DNA of 64,000 nt, from positions 1,054,001-1,118,000 of the forward strand of contig OZ059899.1 of assembly GCA_964057225.1 (NCBI GenBank), read 5' to 3'. Positions 10,180 through 24,700 of the stretch are shown piece after piece (the stretch's first letter is position 1; each line of letters opens with the position of its first letter). Position numbers and translations under genes: made by a program. This DNA comes from Auanema rhodensis (taxonomy: Eukaryota; Nematoda; Chromadorea; Rhabditida; Rhabditidae). The notes beneath the pieces are model-generated. The model was not told the origin of the DNA. It made no database searches and worked only from the letters and a program-made list of their open reading frames with translations.

Positions 10180-12285
10180 TTTTTTCGAAAAATTTCAAAA
10201 TAATTTAGCAAAAAGTAAATGTTTTTAGATTCCGTTTTTTAAGGCAAAGACGATGGACAATGTTATTCAACGAAAAAAATAATTCTTCAGGGTGAAAATC
10301 GAGGATATAAAGGTGAACTTATATCAGTTGATATCTCGGTGCATTTTTAAGCTAGCGCAAATCTGATAACACAGATCGACGCAGCTCAAAAATCCGCATC
10401 GAATGCACTATACTACATTGAGAAACGCTTAATACAAAAATTAGTTATGTTCGTTTGAAAAATGATGCATTAGTGTATGTTGAGTTTCCATGTACACTCA
10501 ACATTGCTTCCAAAAACATTTTGACAAAAATTTTTTCGAAAAATTTCAAAATAATTTAGCGAAAAGTAGATGTTTTTAAATTCCGTTTTTCAAGGCAAAG
10601 ACGATGGACAATGTTATTCATCGAAAAAATTAATTCTTCAGGGTGAAAATCGAGGATATAAGTGTGAACTTATATCAGTTGATATCTCGGTGCATTTTTA
10701 AGCTAGCGCAAATCTGATAACACAGATCGACGCAGCTCAAAAATCCGCATCGAATGCACTATACTACATTGAGAAACGCTTAATACAAAAATTAGTTACG
10801 TTCGTTTGAAAAATGATGCATTAGTGTATGTTGAGTTTCCATGTACACTCAACATTGCTTCCAAAAACATTTTGACAAAAATTTTTTCGAAAAATTTCAA
10901 AATAATTTAGCGAAAAGTAGATGTTTTTAAATTCCGTTTTTCAAGGCAAAGACGATGGACAATGTTATTCATCGAAAAAATTAATTCTTCAGGGTGAAAA
11001 TCGAGGATATAAGTGTGAACTTATATCAGTTGATATCTCGGTGCATTTTTAAGCTAGCGCAAATCTGATAACACAGATCGACGCAGCTCAAAAATCCGCA
11101 TTGAATGCACTATACTACATTGAGAAACGCTCAATACAAAAATTAGTTATGATCGTTTGAAAAATGATGCATTAGTGTATGTTGAGTTTCCATGTACACT
11201 CAACATTGCTTCCAAAAACATTTTGACAAAAATTTTTTCGAAAAATTTCAAAATAATTTAGCAAAAAGTAGATGTTTTTAGATTTCATTTTTCAAGGCAA
11301 AGACGATAGACAATGTTATTCAACGAAAAAATTAATTCTTCAGGGTGAAAATCGAGGATATAAGTGTGAACTTATATCAGTTGATATCTCGGTGCATTTT
11401 TAAGCTAACGCAAATCTGATAACACAGATCGACGCAGCTTAAAAATCCGCATCGAATGCACTATACTACATTGAGAAACGCTTAATACACAAATTAGTTA
11501 TGATTGTTTGAAAAATGATGCATTAGTGTATGTTGAGTTTCCATGTACACTCAACATTGCTTCCAAAAACATTTTGACAAAAATTTTTTCGAAAAATTTC
11601 AAAATAATTTAGCAAAAAGTAAATGTTTTTAGATTCCGTTTTTTAAGGCAAAGACGATGGACAATGTTATTCAACGAAAAAAATAATTCTTCAGGGTGAA
11701 AATCGAGGATATAAAGGTGAACTTATATCAGTTGATATCTCGGTGCATTTTTAAGCTAGCGCAAATCTGATAACACAGATCGACGCAGCTCAAAAATCCG
11801 CATCGAATGCACTATACTACATTGAGAAACGCTTAATACAAAAATTAGTTATGTTCGTTTGAAAAATGATGCATTAGTGTATGTTGAGTTTCCATGTACA
11901 CTCAACATTGCTTCCAAAAACATTTTGACAAAAATTTTTTCGAAAAATTTCAAAATAATTTAGCAAAAAGTAAATGTTTTTAGATTCCGTTTTTTAAGGC
12001 AAAGACGATGGACAATGTTATTCAACGAAAAAAATAATTCTTCAGGGTGAAAATCGAGGATATAAAGGTGAACTTATATCAGTTGATATCTCGGTGCATT
12101 TTTAAGCTAGCGCAAATCTGATAACACAGATCGACGCAGCTCAAAAATCCGCATTGAATGCACTATACTACATTGAGAAACGCTTAATACAAAAATTAGT
12201 TATGATCGTTTGAAAAATGATGCATTAGTGTATGTTGAGTTTCCATGTACACTCAACATTGCTTCCAAAAACATTTTGACAAAAA
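10180..12285 (+). repeat. Six monomers of A, B and C subtypes in irregular order
   Basis: The subtypes are those of the next block: C has GTAAATG, TTTTTTAAGG and AAAGGTGAAC; A has A49 and T91; B has TTTCATTTTT and CTAACGC. The order here is C, A-like, A, B, C, C. The second monomer is an A/open-form hybrid ending in ACGTTCG. This looks like an early or scrambled stage of the trimer. Confidence 0.75.
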
Positions 12286-15200
12286 TTTTTTCGAAAAATT
12301 TCAAAATAATTTAGCAAAAAGTAGATGTTTTTAAATTCCGTTTTTCAAGGCAAAGACGATGGACAATGTTATTCATCGAAAAAATTAATTCTTCAGGGTG
12401 AAAATCGAGGATATAAGTGTGAACTTATATCAGTTGATATCTCGGTGCATTTTTAAGCTAGCGCAAATCTGATAACACAGATCGACGCAGCTCAAAAATC
12501 CGCATTGAATGCACTATACTACATTGAGAAACGCTCAATACAAAAATTAGTTATGATCGTTTGAAAAATGATGCATTAGTGTATGTTGAGTTTCCATGTA
12601 CACTCAACATTGCTTCCAAAAACATTTTGACAAAAATTTTTTCGAAAAATTTCAAAATAATTTAGCAAAAAGTAGATGTTTTTAGATTTCATTTTTCAAG
12701 GCAAAGACGATAGACAATGTTATTCAACGAAAAAATTAATTCTTCAGGGTGAAAATCGAGGATATAAGTGTGAACTTATATCAGTTGATATCTCGGTGCA
12801 TTTTTAAGCTAACGCAAATCTGATAACACAGATCGACGCAGCTTAAAAATCCGCATCGAATGCACTATACTACATTGAGAAACGCTTAATACACAAATTA
12901 GTTATGATTGTTTGAAAAATGATGCATTAGTGTATGTTGAGTTTCCATGTACACTCAACATTGCTTCCAAAAACATTTTGACAAAAATTTTTTCGAAAAA
13001 TTTCAAAATAATTTAGCAAAAAGTAAATGTTTTTAGATTCCGTTTTTTAAGGCAAAGACGATGGACAATGTTATTCAACGAAAAAAATAATTCTTCAGGG
13101 TGAAAATCGAGGATATAAAGGTGAACTTATATCAGTTGATATCTCGGTGCATTTTTAAGCTAGCGCAAATCTGATAACACAGATCGACGCAGCTCAAAAA
13201 TCCGCATCGAATGCACTATACTACATTGAGAAACGCTTAATACAAAAATTAGTTATGTTCGTTTGAAAAATGATGCATTAGTGTATGTTGAGTTTCCATG
13301 TACACTCAACATTGCTTCCAAAAACATTTTGACAAAAATTTTTTCGAAAAATTTCAAAATAATTTAGCGAAAAGTAGATGTTTTTAAATTCCGTTTTTCA
13401 AGGCAAAGACGATGGACAATGTTATTCATCGAAAAAATTAATTCTTCAGGGTGAAAATCGAGGATATAAGTGTGAACTTATATCAGTTGATATCTCGGTG
13501 CATTTTTAAGCTAGCGCAAATCTGATAACACAGATCGACGCAGCTCAAAAATCCGCATTGAATGCACTATACTACATTGAGAAACGCTCAATACAAAAAT
13601 TAGTTATGATCGTTTGAAAAATGATGCATTAGTGTATGTTGAGTTTCCATGTACACTCAACATTGCTTCCAAAAACATTTTGACAAAAATTTTTTCGAAA
13701 AATTTCAAAATAATTTAGCAAAAAGTAGATGTTTTTAGATTCCATTTTTCAAGGCAAAGACGATAGACAATGTTATTCAACGAAAAAATTAATTCTTCAG
13801 GGTGAAAATCGAGGATATAAGTGTGAACTTATATCAGTTGATATCTCGGTGCATTTTTAAGCTAACGCAAATCTGATAACACAGATCGACGCAGCTTAAA
13901 AATCCGCATCGAATGCACTATACTACATTGAGAAACGCTTAATACAAAAATTAGTTATGATCGTTTGAAAAATGATGCATTAGTGTATGTTGAGTTTCCA
14001 TGTACACTCAACATTGCTTCCAAAAACATTTTGACAAAAATTTTTTCGAAAAATTTCAAAATAATTTAGCAAAAAGTAAATGTTTTTAGATTCCGTTTTT
14101 TAAGGCAAAGACGATGGACAATGTTATTCAACGAAAAAAATAATTCTTCAGGGTGAAAATCGAGGATATAAAGGTGAACTTATATCAGTTGATATCTCGG
14201 TGCATTTTTAAGCTAGCGCAAATCTGATAACACAGATCGACGCAGCTCAAAAATCCGCATCGAATGCACTATACTACATTGAGAAACGCTTAATACAAAA
14301 ATTAGTTATGTTCGTTTGAAAAATGATGCATTAGTGTATGTTGAGTTTCCATGTACACTCAACATTGCTTCCAAAAACATTTTGACAAAAATTTTTTCGA
14401 AAAATTTCAAAATAATTTAGCGAAAAGTAGATGTTTTTAAATTCCGTTTTTCAAGGCAAAGACGATGGACAATGTTATTCATCGAAAAAATTAATTCTTC
14501 AGGGTGAAAATCGAGGATATAAGTGTGAACTTATATCAGTTGATATCTCGGTGCATTTTTAAGCTAGCGCAAATCTGATAACACAGATCGACGCAGCTCA
14601 AAAATCCGCATTGAATGCACTATACTACATTGAGAAACGCTCAATACAAAAATTAGTTATGATCGTTTGAAAAATGATGCATTAGTGTATGTTGAGTTTC
14701 CATGTACACTCAACATTGCTTCCAAAAACATTTTGACAAAAATTTTTTCGAAAAATTTCAAAATAATTTAGCAAAAAGTAGATGTTTTTAGATTCCATTT
14801 TTCAAGGCAAAGACGATAGACAATGTTATTCAACGAAAAAATTAATTCTTCAGGGTGAAAATCGAGGATATAAGTGTGAACTTATATCAGTTGATATCTC
14901 GGTGCATTTTTAAGCTAACGCAAATCTGATAACACAGATCGACGCAGCTTAAAAATCCGCATCGAATGCACTATACTACATTGAGAAACGCTTAATACAC
15001 AAATTAGTTATGATTGTTTGAAAAATGATGCATTAGTGTATGTTGAGTTTCCATGTACACTCAACATTGCTTCCAAAAACATTTTGACAAAAATTTTTTC
15101 GAAAAATTTCAAAATAATTTAGCAAAAAGTAAATGTTTTTAGATTCCGTTTTTTAAGGCAAAGACGATGGACAATGTTATTCAACGAAAAAAATAATTCT

Positions 15201-17550
15201 TCAGGGTGAAAATCGAGGATATAAAGGTGAACTTATATCAGTTGATATCTCGGTGCATTTTTAAGCTAGCGGAAATCTGATAACACAGATCGACGCAGCT
15301 CAAAAATCCGCATCGAATGCACTATACTACATTGAGAAACGCTTAATACAAAAATTAGTTATGTTCGTTTGAAAAATGATGCATTAGTGTATGTTGAGTT
15401 TCCATGTACACTCAACATTGCTTCCAAAAACATTTTGACAAAAATTTTTTCGAAAAATTTCAAAATAATTTAGCGAAAAGTAGATGTTTTTAAATTCCGT
15501 TTTTCAAGGCAAAGACGATGGACAATGTTATTCATCGAAAAAATTAATTCTTCAGGGTGAAAATCGAGGATATAAGTGTGAACTTATATCAGTTGATATC
15601 TCGGTGCATTTTTAAGCTAGCGCAAATCTGATAACACAGATCGACGCAGCTCAAAAATCCGCATTGAATGCACTATACTACATTGAGAAACGCTCAATAC
15701 AAAAATTAGTTATGATCGTTTGAAAAATGATGCATTAGTGTATGTTGAGTTTCCATGTACACTCAACATTGCTTCCAAAAACATTTTGACAAAAATTTTT
15801 TCGAAAAATTTCAAAATAATTTAGCAAAAAGTAGATGTTTTTAGATTCCATTTTTCAAGGCAAAGACGATAGACAATGTTATTCAACGAAAAAATTAATT
15901 CTTCAGGGTGAAAATCGAGGATATAAGTGTGAACTTATATCAGTTGATATCTCGGTGCATTTTTAAGCTAACGCAAATCTGATAACACAGATCGACGCAG
16001 CTTAAAAATCCGCATCGAATGCACTATACTACATTGAGAAACGCTTAATACACAAATTAGTTATGATTGTTTGAAAAATGATGCATTAGTGTATGTTGAG
16101 TTTCCATGTACACTCAACATTGCTTCCAAAAACATTTTGACAAAAATTTTTTCGAAAAATTTCAAAATAATTTAGCAAAAAGTAAATGTTTTTAGATTCC
16201 GTTTTTTAAGGCAAAGACGATGGACAATGTTATTCAACGAAAAAAATAATTCTTCAGGGTGAAAATCGAGGATATAAAGGTGAACTTATATCAGTTGATA
16301 TCTCGGTGCATTTTTAAGCTAGCGCAAATCTGATAACACAGATCGACGCAGCTCAAAAATCCGCATCGAATGCACTATACTACATTGAGAAACGCTTAAT
16401 ACAAAAATTAGTTATGTTCGTTTGAAAAATGATGCATTAGTGTATGTTGAGTTTCCATGTACACTCAACATTGCTTCCAAAAACATTTTGACAAAAATTT
16501 TTTCGAAAAATTTCAAAATAATTTAGCGAAAAGTAGATGTTTTTAAATTCCGTTTTTCAAGGCAAAGACGATGGACAATGTTATTCATCGAAAAAATTAA
16601 TTCTTCAGGGTGAAAATCGAGGATATAAGTGTGAACTTATATCAGTTGATATCTCGGTGCATTTTTAAGCTAGCGCAAATCTGATAACACAGATCGACGC
16701 AGCTCAAAAATCCGCATTGAATGCACTATACTACATTGAGAAACGCTCAATACAAAAATTAGTTATGATCGTTTGAAAAATGATGCATTAGTGTATGTTG
16801 AGTTTCCATGTACACTCAACATTGCTTCCAAAAACATTTTGACAAAAATTTTTTCGAAAAATTTCAAAATAATTTAGCAAAAAGTAGATGTTTTTAGATT
16901 CCATTTTTCAAGGCAAAGACGATAGACAATGTTATTCAACGAAAAAATTAATTCTTCAGGGTGAAAATCGAGGATATAAGTGTGAACTTATATCAGTTGA
17001 TATCTCGGTGCATTTTTAAGCTAACGCAAATCTGATAACACAGATCGACGCAGCTTAAAAATCCGCATCGAATGCACTATACTACATTGAGAAACGCTTA
17101 ATACACAAATTAGTTATGATTGTTTGAAAAATGATGCATTAGTGTATGTTGAGTTTCCATGTACACTCAACATTGCTTCCAAAAACATTTTGACAAAAAT
17201 TTTTTCGAAAAATTTCAAAATAATTTAGCAAAAAGTAAATGTTTTTAGATTCCGTTTTTTAAGGCAAAGACGATGGACAATGTTATTCAACGAAAAAAAT
17301 AATTCTTCAGGGTGAAAATCGAGGATATAAAGGTGAACTTATATCAGTTGATATCTCGGTGCATTTTCAAGCTAGCGCAAATCTGATAACACAGATCGAC
17401 GCAGCTCAAAACTCCGCATCGAATGCACTATACTACATTAAGAAACGCTTAATACAAAAATTAGTTATGATCGTTTGAAAAATGATGCATTAGTGTATGT
17501 TGAGTTTCCATGTACACTCAACATTGCTTCCAAAAACATTTTGACAAAAA
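12286..17550 (+). repeat. Trimeric higher-order repeat, 1053 bp x5
   Basis: Fifteen monomers follow the strict order A-B-C five times. C monomers, marked by AAAGGTGAAC, lie near 13117, 14170, 15223, 16276 and 17329, exactly 1053 bp apart. Copies are very similar. Exceptions are GCGGAAATC near 15271, a TTTCATT instead of TTCCATT start in the first B, an altered 3' end in the second B (about 13945-13965), and a last C (17200-17550) ending in the TCAAGC/CTCCGC/TTAAG form. This is the most regular higher-order repeat in the window and suggests recent amplification. Confidence 0.9.
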
Positions 17551-18954
17551 TTTTTTCGAAAAATTTCAAAATAATTTAGCGAAAAGTAGATGTTTTTAGA
17601 TTCCGTTTTTCAAGGCAAAGACGATGGACAATGTTATTCAACGAAAAAAATAATTCTTCAGGGTGAAAATCGAGGATATAAGTGTGAACTTATATCAGTT
17701 GATATCTCGGTGCATTTTTAAGCTAGCGCAAATCTGATAACACAGATCGACGTAGCTTAAAAATCCGCATCGAATGCACTATACTACATTGAGAAACGCT
17801 AAATACAAAAATTAGTTATGATCGTTTGAAAAATGATGCATTAGTGTATGTTGAGTTTCCATGTACACACAACATTGCTTCCAAAAACATTTTGACAAAA
17901 ATTTTTTCGAAAAATTTCAAAATAATTTAGCAAAAAGTAAATGTTTTTAGATTCCGTTTTTTAAGGCAAAGACGATGGACAATGTTATTCAACGAAAAAA
18001 ATAATTCTTCAGGGTGAAAATCGAGGATATAAGTGTGAACTTATATCAGTTGATATCTCGGTGCATTTTTAAGCTAACGCAAATCTGATAACACAGATCG
18101 ACGCAGCTTAAAAATCCGCATCGAATGCACTATACTACATTGAGAAACGCTTAATACACAAATTAGTTATGATTGTTTGAAAAATGATGCATTAGTGTAT
18201 GTTGAGTTTCCATGTACACTCAACATTGCTTCCAAAAACATTTTGACAAAAATTTTTTCGAAAAATTTCAAAATAATTTAGCGAAAAGTAGATGTTTTTA
18301 GATTCCGTTTTTCAAGGCAAAGACGATGGACAATGTTATTCAACGAAAAAAATAATTCTTCAGGGTGAAAATCGAGGATATAAGTGTGAACTTATATCAG
18401 TTGATATCTCGGTGCATTTTTAAGCTAGCGCAAATCTGATAACACAGATCGACGTAGCTTAAAAATCCGCATCGAATGCACTATACTACATTGAGAAACG
18501 CTAAATACAAAAATTAGTTATGATCGTTTGAAAAATGATGCATTAGTGTATGTTGAGTTTCCATGTACACTCAACATTGCTTCCAAAAACATTTTGACAA
18601 AAATTTTTTCGAAAAATTTCAAGATAATTTAGCGAAAAGTAGATGTTTTTAGCTTCCGTTTTTCAAGGCAAAGACGATGGACAATGTTATTCAACAAAAA
18701 AATTAATTCTTCAGGGTGAAAATCGAGGATATAAGTGTGAACTTATATCAGTTGATATCTCGGTGCATTTTCAAACTAGCGCGAATCTGATAACACAGAT
18801 CGACGCAGCTCAAAAATCCGCATCGAATGCACTATACTACATTGAGAAACGCTTAATACAAAAATTAGTTACGTTCGTTTGAAAAATGATGCATTAGTGT
18901 ATGTTGAGTTTCCATGTACACTCAACATTGCTTCCAAAAACATTTTGACAAAAA
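17551..18954 (+). repeat. Four-monomer linker set
   Basis: The order is a GTAGCTT/GCTAAATAC monomer, a GTAAATG/CTAACGC/CACAAATT monomer, a second GTAGCTT/GCTAAATAC monomer, and an open-frame AGCTTCC monomer. The first is followed by the variant TGTACACACAAC (A at 17869), which breaks one arm of the conserved inverted repeat. Closely related sets return near 21763 and 24220, so this block has been copied within the array. Confidence 0.75.
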
Positions 18955-21762
18955 TTTTTTCGAAAAATTTCAAAATAATTTAGCGAAAAGTAGATGTTTT
19001 TAAATTCCGTTTTTCAAGGCAAAGACGATGGACAATGTTATTCATCGAAAAAATTAATTCTTCAGGGTGAAAATCGAGGATATAAGTGTGAACTTATATC
19101 AGTTGATATCTCGGTGCATTTTTAAGCTAGCGCAAATCTGATAACACAGATCGACGCAGCTCAAAAATCCGGATTGAATGCACTATACTACATTGAGAAA
19201 CGCTCAATACAAAAATTAGTTATGATCGTTTGAAAAATGATGCATTAGTGTATGTTGAGTTTCCATGTACACTCAACATTGCTTCCAAAAACATTTTGAC
19301 AAAAATTTTTTCGAAAAATTTCAAAATAATTTAGCAAAAAGTAGATGTTTTTAGATTTCATTTTTCAAGGCAAAGACGATAGACAATGTTATTCAACGAA
19401 AAAATTAATTCTTCAGGGTGAAAATCGAGGATATAAGTGTGAACTTATATCAGTTGATATCTCGGTGCATTTTTAAGCTAACGCAAATCTGATAACACAG
19501 ATCGACGCAGCTCAAAAATCCGCATCGAATGCACTATACTACATTGAGAAACGCTTAATACAAAAATTAGTTATGTTCGTTTGAAAAATGATGCATTAGT
19601 GTATGTTGAGTTTCCATGTACACTCAACATTGCTTCCAAAAACATTTTGACAAAAATTTTTTCGAAAAATTTCAAAATAATTTAGCAAAAAGTAAATGTT
19701 TTTAGATTCCGTTTTTTAAGGCAAAGACGATGGACAATGTTATTCAACGAAAAAAATAATTCTTCAGGGTGAAAATCGAGGATATAAAGGTGAACTTATA
19801 TCAGTTGATATCTCGGTGCATTTTTAAGCTAGCGCAAATCTGATAACACAGATCGACGCAGCTCAAAAATCCGCATCGAATGCACTATACTACATTGAGA
19901 AACGCTTAATACAAAAATTAGTTATGTTCGTTTGAAAAATGATGCATTAGTGTATGTTGAGTTTCCATGTACACTCAACATTGCTTCCAAAAACATTTTG
20001 ACAAAAATTTTTTCGAAAAATTTTAAAATAATTTAGCGAAAAGTAGATGTTTTTAAATTCCGTTTTTCAAGGCAAAGACGATGGACAATGTTATTCATCG
20101 AAAAAATTAATTCTTCAGGGTGAAAATCGAGGATATAAGTGTGAACTTATATCAGTTGATATCTCGGTGCATTTTTAAGCTAGCGCAAATCTGATAACAC
20201 AGATCGACGCAGCTCAAAAATCCGCATTGAATGCACTATACTACATTGAGAAACGCTCAATACAAAAATTAGTTATGATCGTTTGAAAAATGATGCATTA
20301 GTGTATGTTGAGTTTCCATGTACACTCAACATTGCTTCCAAAAACATTTTGACAAAAATTTTTTCGAAAAATTTCAAAATAATTTAGCAAAAAGTAGATG
20401 TTTTTAGATTCCATTTTTCAAGGCAAAGACGATAGACAATGTTATTCAACGAAAAAATTAATTCTTCAGGGTGAAAATCGAGGATATAAGTGTGAACTTA
20501 TATCAGTTGATATCTCGGTGCATTTTTAAGCTAACGCAAATCTGATAACACAGATCGACGCAGCTTAAAAATCCGCATCGAATGCACTATACTACATTGA
20601 GAAACGCTTAATACACAAATTAGTTATGATTGTTTGAAAAATGATGCATTAGTGTATGTTGAGTTTCCATGTACACTCAACATTGCTTCCAAAAACATTT
20701 TGACAAAAATTTTTTCGAAAAATTTCAAAATAATTTAGCAAAAAGTAAATGTTTTTAGATTCCGTTTTTTAAGGCAAAGACGATGGACAATGTTATTCAA
20801 CGAAAAAAATAATTCTTCAGGGTGAAAATCGAGGATATAAAGGTGAACTTATATCAGTTGATATCTCGGTGCATTTTTAAGCTAGCGCAAATCTGATAAC
20901 ACAGATCGACGCAGCTCAAAAATCCGCATCGAATGCACTATACTACATTGAGAAACGCTTAATACAAAAATTAGTTATGTTCGTTTGAAAAATGATGCAT
21001 TAGTGTATGTTGAGTTTCCATGTACACTCAACATTGCTTCCAAAAACATTTTGACAAAAATTTTTTCGAAAAATTTCAAAATAATTTAGCGAAAAGTAGA
21101 TGTTTTTAAATTCCGTTTTTCAAGGCAAAGACGATGGACAATGTTATTCATCGAAAAAATTAATTCTTCAGGGTGAAAATCGAGGATATAAGTGTGAACT
21201 TATATCAGTTGATATCTCGGTGCATTTTTAAGCTAGCGCAAATCTGATAACACAGATCGACGCAGCTCAAAAATCCGCATTGAATGCACTATACTACATT
21301 GAGAAACGCTCAATACAAAAATTAGTTATGATCGTTTGAAAAATGATGCATTAGTGTATGTTGAGTTTCCATGTACACTCAACATTGCTTCCAAAAACAT
21401 TTTGACAAAAATTTTTTCGAAAAATTTCAAAATAATTTAGCAAAAAGTAGATGTTTTTAGATTCCATTTTTCAAGGCAAAGACGATAGACAATGTTATTC
21501 AACGAAAAAATTGATTCTTCAGGGTGAAAATCGAGGATATAAGTGTGAACTTATATCAGTTGATATCTCGGTGCATTTTCAAGCTAGCGCAAATCTGATA
21601 ACACAGATCGACGCAGCTCAAAACTCCGCATCGAATGCACTATACTACATTAAGAAACGCTTAATACAAAAATTAGTTATGATCGTTTGAAAAATGATGC
21701 ATTAGTGTATGTTGAGTTTCCATGTACACTCAACATTGCTTCCAAAAACATTTTGACAAAAA
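18955..21762 (+). repeat. Second trimer block (A-B-C order, eight monomers)
   Basis: The order A-B-C, A-B-C, A-B continues the trimer of 12286-17550, with AAAGGTGAAC near 19786 and 20839. The first B ends in the ATGTTCG form, and the last B (21412-21762) carries the TCAAGC/CTCCGC/TTAAG end that belongs to C monomers elsewhere. That leaves an open frame at 21451. Both are signs of exchange between subtypes. Confidence 0.8.
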
Positions 21763-24700
21763 TTTTTTCGAAAAATTTCAAAATAATTTAGCGAAAAGTA
21801 GATGTTTTTAGATTCCGTTTTTCAAGGCAAAGACGATGGACAATGTTATTCAACGAAAAAAATAATTCTTCAGGGTGAAAATCGAGGATATAAGTGTGAA
21901 CTTATATCAGTTGATATCTCGGTGCATTTTTAAGCTAGCGCAAATCTGATAACACAGATCGACGTAGCTTAAAAATCCGCATCGAATGCACTATACTACA
22001 TTGAGAAACGCTAAATACAAAAATTAGTTATGATCGTTTGAAAAATGATGCATTAGTGTATGTTGAGTTTCCATGTACACACAACATTGCTTCCAAAAAC
22101 ATTTTGACAAAAATTTTTTCGAAAAATTTCAAAATAATTTAGCAAAAAGTAAATGTTTTTAGATTCCGTTTTTTAAGGCAAAGACGATGGACAATGTTAT
22201 TCAACGAAAAAAATAATTCTTCAGGGTGAAAATCGAGGATATAAGTGTGAACTTATATCAGTTGATATCTCGGTGCATTTTTAAGCTAACGCAAATCTGA
22301 TAACACAGATCGACGCAGCTTAAAAATCCGCATCGAATGCACTATACTACATTGAGAAACGCTTAATACACAAATTAGTTATGATTGTTTGAAAAATGAT
22401 GCATTAGTGTATGTTGAGTTTCCATGTACACTCAACATTGCTTCCAAAAACATTTTGACAAAAATTTTTTCGAAAAATTTCAAGATAATTTAGCGAAAAG
22501 TAGATGTTTTTAGCTTCCGTTTTTCAAGGCAAAGACGATGGACAATGTTATTCAACGAAAAAATTAATTCTTCAGGGTGAAAATCGAGGATATAAGTGTG
22601 AACTTATATCAGTTGATATCTCGGTGCATTTTCAAACTAGCGCAAATCTGATAACACAGATCGACGCAGCTCAAAAATCCGCATCGAATGCACTATACTA
22701 CATCGAGAAACGCTTAATACAAAAATTAGTTATGTTCGTTTGAAAAATGATGCATTAGTGTATGTTGAGTTTCCATGTACACTCAACATTGCTTCCAAAA
22801 ACATTTTGACAAAAATTTTTTCGAAAATATTCAAAATAATTTAGCGAAAAGAAGATGTTTTTAGATTCCGTTTTTCAAGGCAAAGACGATGGACAATGTT
22901 ATTCAACGAAAAAAATAATTCTTCAGGGTGAAAATCGAGGATATAAAGGTGAACTTATATCAGTTGATATCTCGGTGCATTTTTAAGCTAGCGCAAATCT
23001 GATAACACAGATCGACGCAGCTCAAAAATCCGCATCGAATGCACTATACTACATTGAGAAACGCTTAATACAAAAATTAGTTATGTTCGTTTGAAAAATG
23101 ATGCATTAGTGTATGTTGAGTTTCCATGTACACTCAACATTGCTTCCAAAAACATTTTGACAAAAATTTTTTCGAAAAATTTCAAAATAATTTAGCGAAA
23201 AGTAGATGTTTTTAAATTCCGTTTTTCAAGGCAAAGACGATGGACAATGTTATTCATCGAAAAAATTAATTCTTCAGGGTGAAAATCGAGGATATAAGTG
23301 TGAACTTATATCAGTTGATATCTCGGTGCATTTTTAAGCTAGCGCAAATCTGATAACACAGATCGACGCAGCTCAAAAATCCGCATTGAATGCACTATAC
23401 TACATTGAGAAACGCTCAATACAAAAATTAGTTATGATCGTTTGAAAAATGATGCATTAGTGTATGTTGAGTTTCCATGTACACTCAACATTGCTTCCAA
23501 AAACATTTTGACAAAAATTTTTTCGAAAAATTTCAAAATAATTTAGCAAAAAGTAGATGTTTTTAGATTCCATTTTTCAAGGCAAAGACGATAGACAATG
23601 TTATTCAACGAAAAAATTAATTCTTCAGGGTGAAAATCGAGGATATAAGTGTGAACTTATATCAGTTGATATCTCGGTGCATTTTTAAGCTAACGCAAAT
23701 CTGATAACACAGATCGACGCAGCTTAAAAATCCGCATCGAATGCACTATACTACATTGAGAAACGCTTAATACACAAATTAGTTATGATTGTTTGAAAAA
23801 TGATGCATTAGTGTATGTTGAGTTTCCATGTACACTCAACATTGCTTCCAAAAACATTTTGACAAAAATTTTTTCGAAAAATTTCAAAATAATTTAGCAA
23901 AAAGTAAATGTTTTTAGATTCCGTTTTTTAAGGCAAAGACGATGGACAATGTTATTCAACGAAAAAAATAATTCTTCAGGGTGAAAATCGAGGATATAAA
24001 GGTGAACTTATATCAGTTGATATCTCGGTGCATTTTCAAGCTAGCGCAAATCTGATAACACAGATCGACGCAGCTCAAAACTCCGCATCGAATGCACTAT
24101 ACTACATTAAGAAACGCTTAATACAAAAATTAGTTATGATCGTTTGAAAAATGATGCATTAGTGTATGTTGAGTTTCCATGTACACTCAACATTGCTTCC
24201 AAAAACATTTTGACAAAAATTTTTTCGAAAAATTTCAAAATAATTTAGCGAAAAGTAGATGTTTTTAGATTCCGTTTCTCAAGGCAAAGACGATGGACAA
24301 TGTTATTCAACGAAAAAAATAATTCTTCAGGGTGAAAATCGAGGATATAAGTGTGAACTTATATCAGTTGATATCTCGGTGCATTTTTAAGCTAGCGCAA
24401 ATCTGATAACACAGATCGACGTAGCTTAACAATCCGCATCGAATGCACTATACTACATTGAGAAACGCTAAATACAAAAATTAGTTATGATCGTTTGAAA
24501 AATGATGCATTAGTGTATGTTGAGTTTCCATGTACACACAACATTGCTTCCAAAAACATTTTGACAAAAATTTTTTCGAAAAATTTCAAAATAATTTAGC
24601 AAAAAGTAAATGTTTTTAGATTCCGTTTTTTAAGGCAAAGACGATGGACAATGTTATTCAACGAAAAAAATAATTCTTCAGGGTGAAAATCGAGGATATA

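Noticed and set aside
10001-10198. 65-codon frame on the minus strand
   Set aside because: It is a chance opening made by local variants in one monomer. Neighbouring monomers of the same subtype do not keep it.
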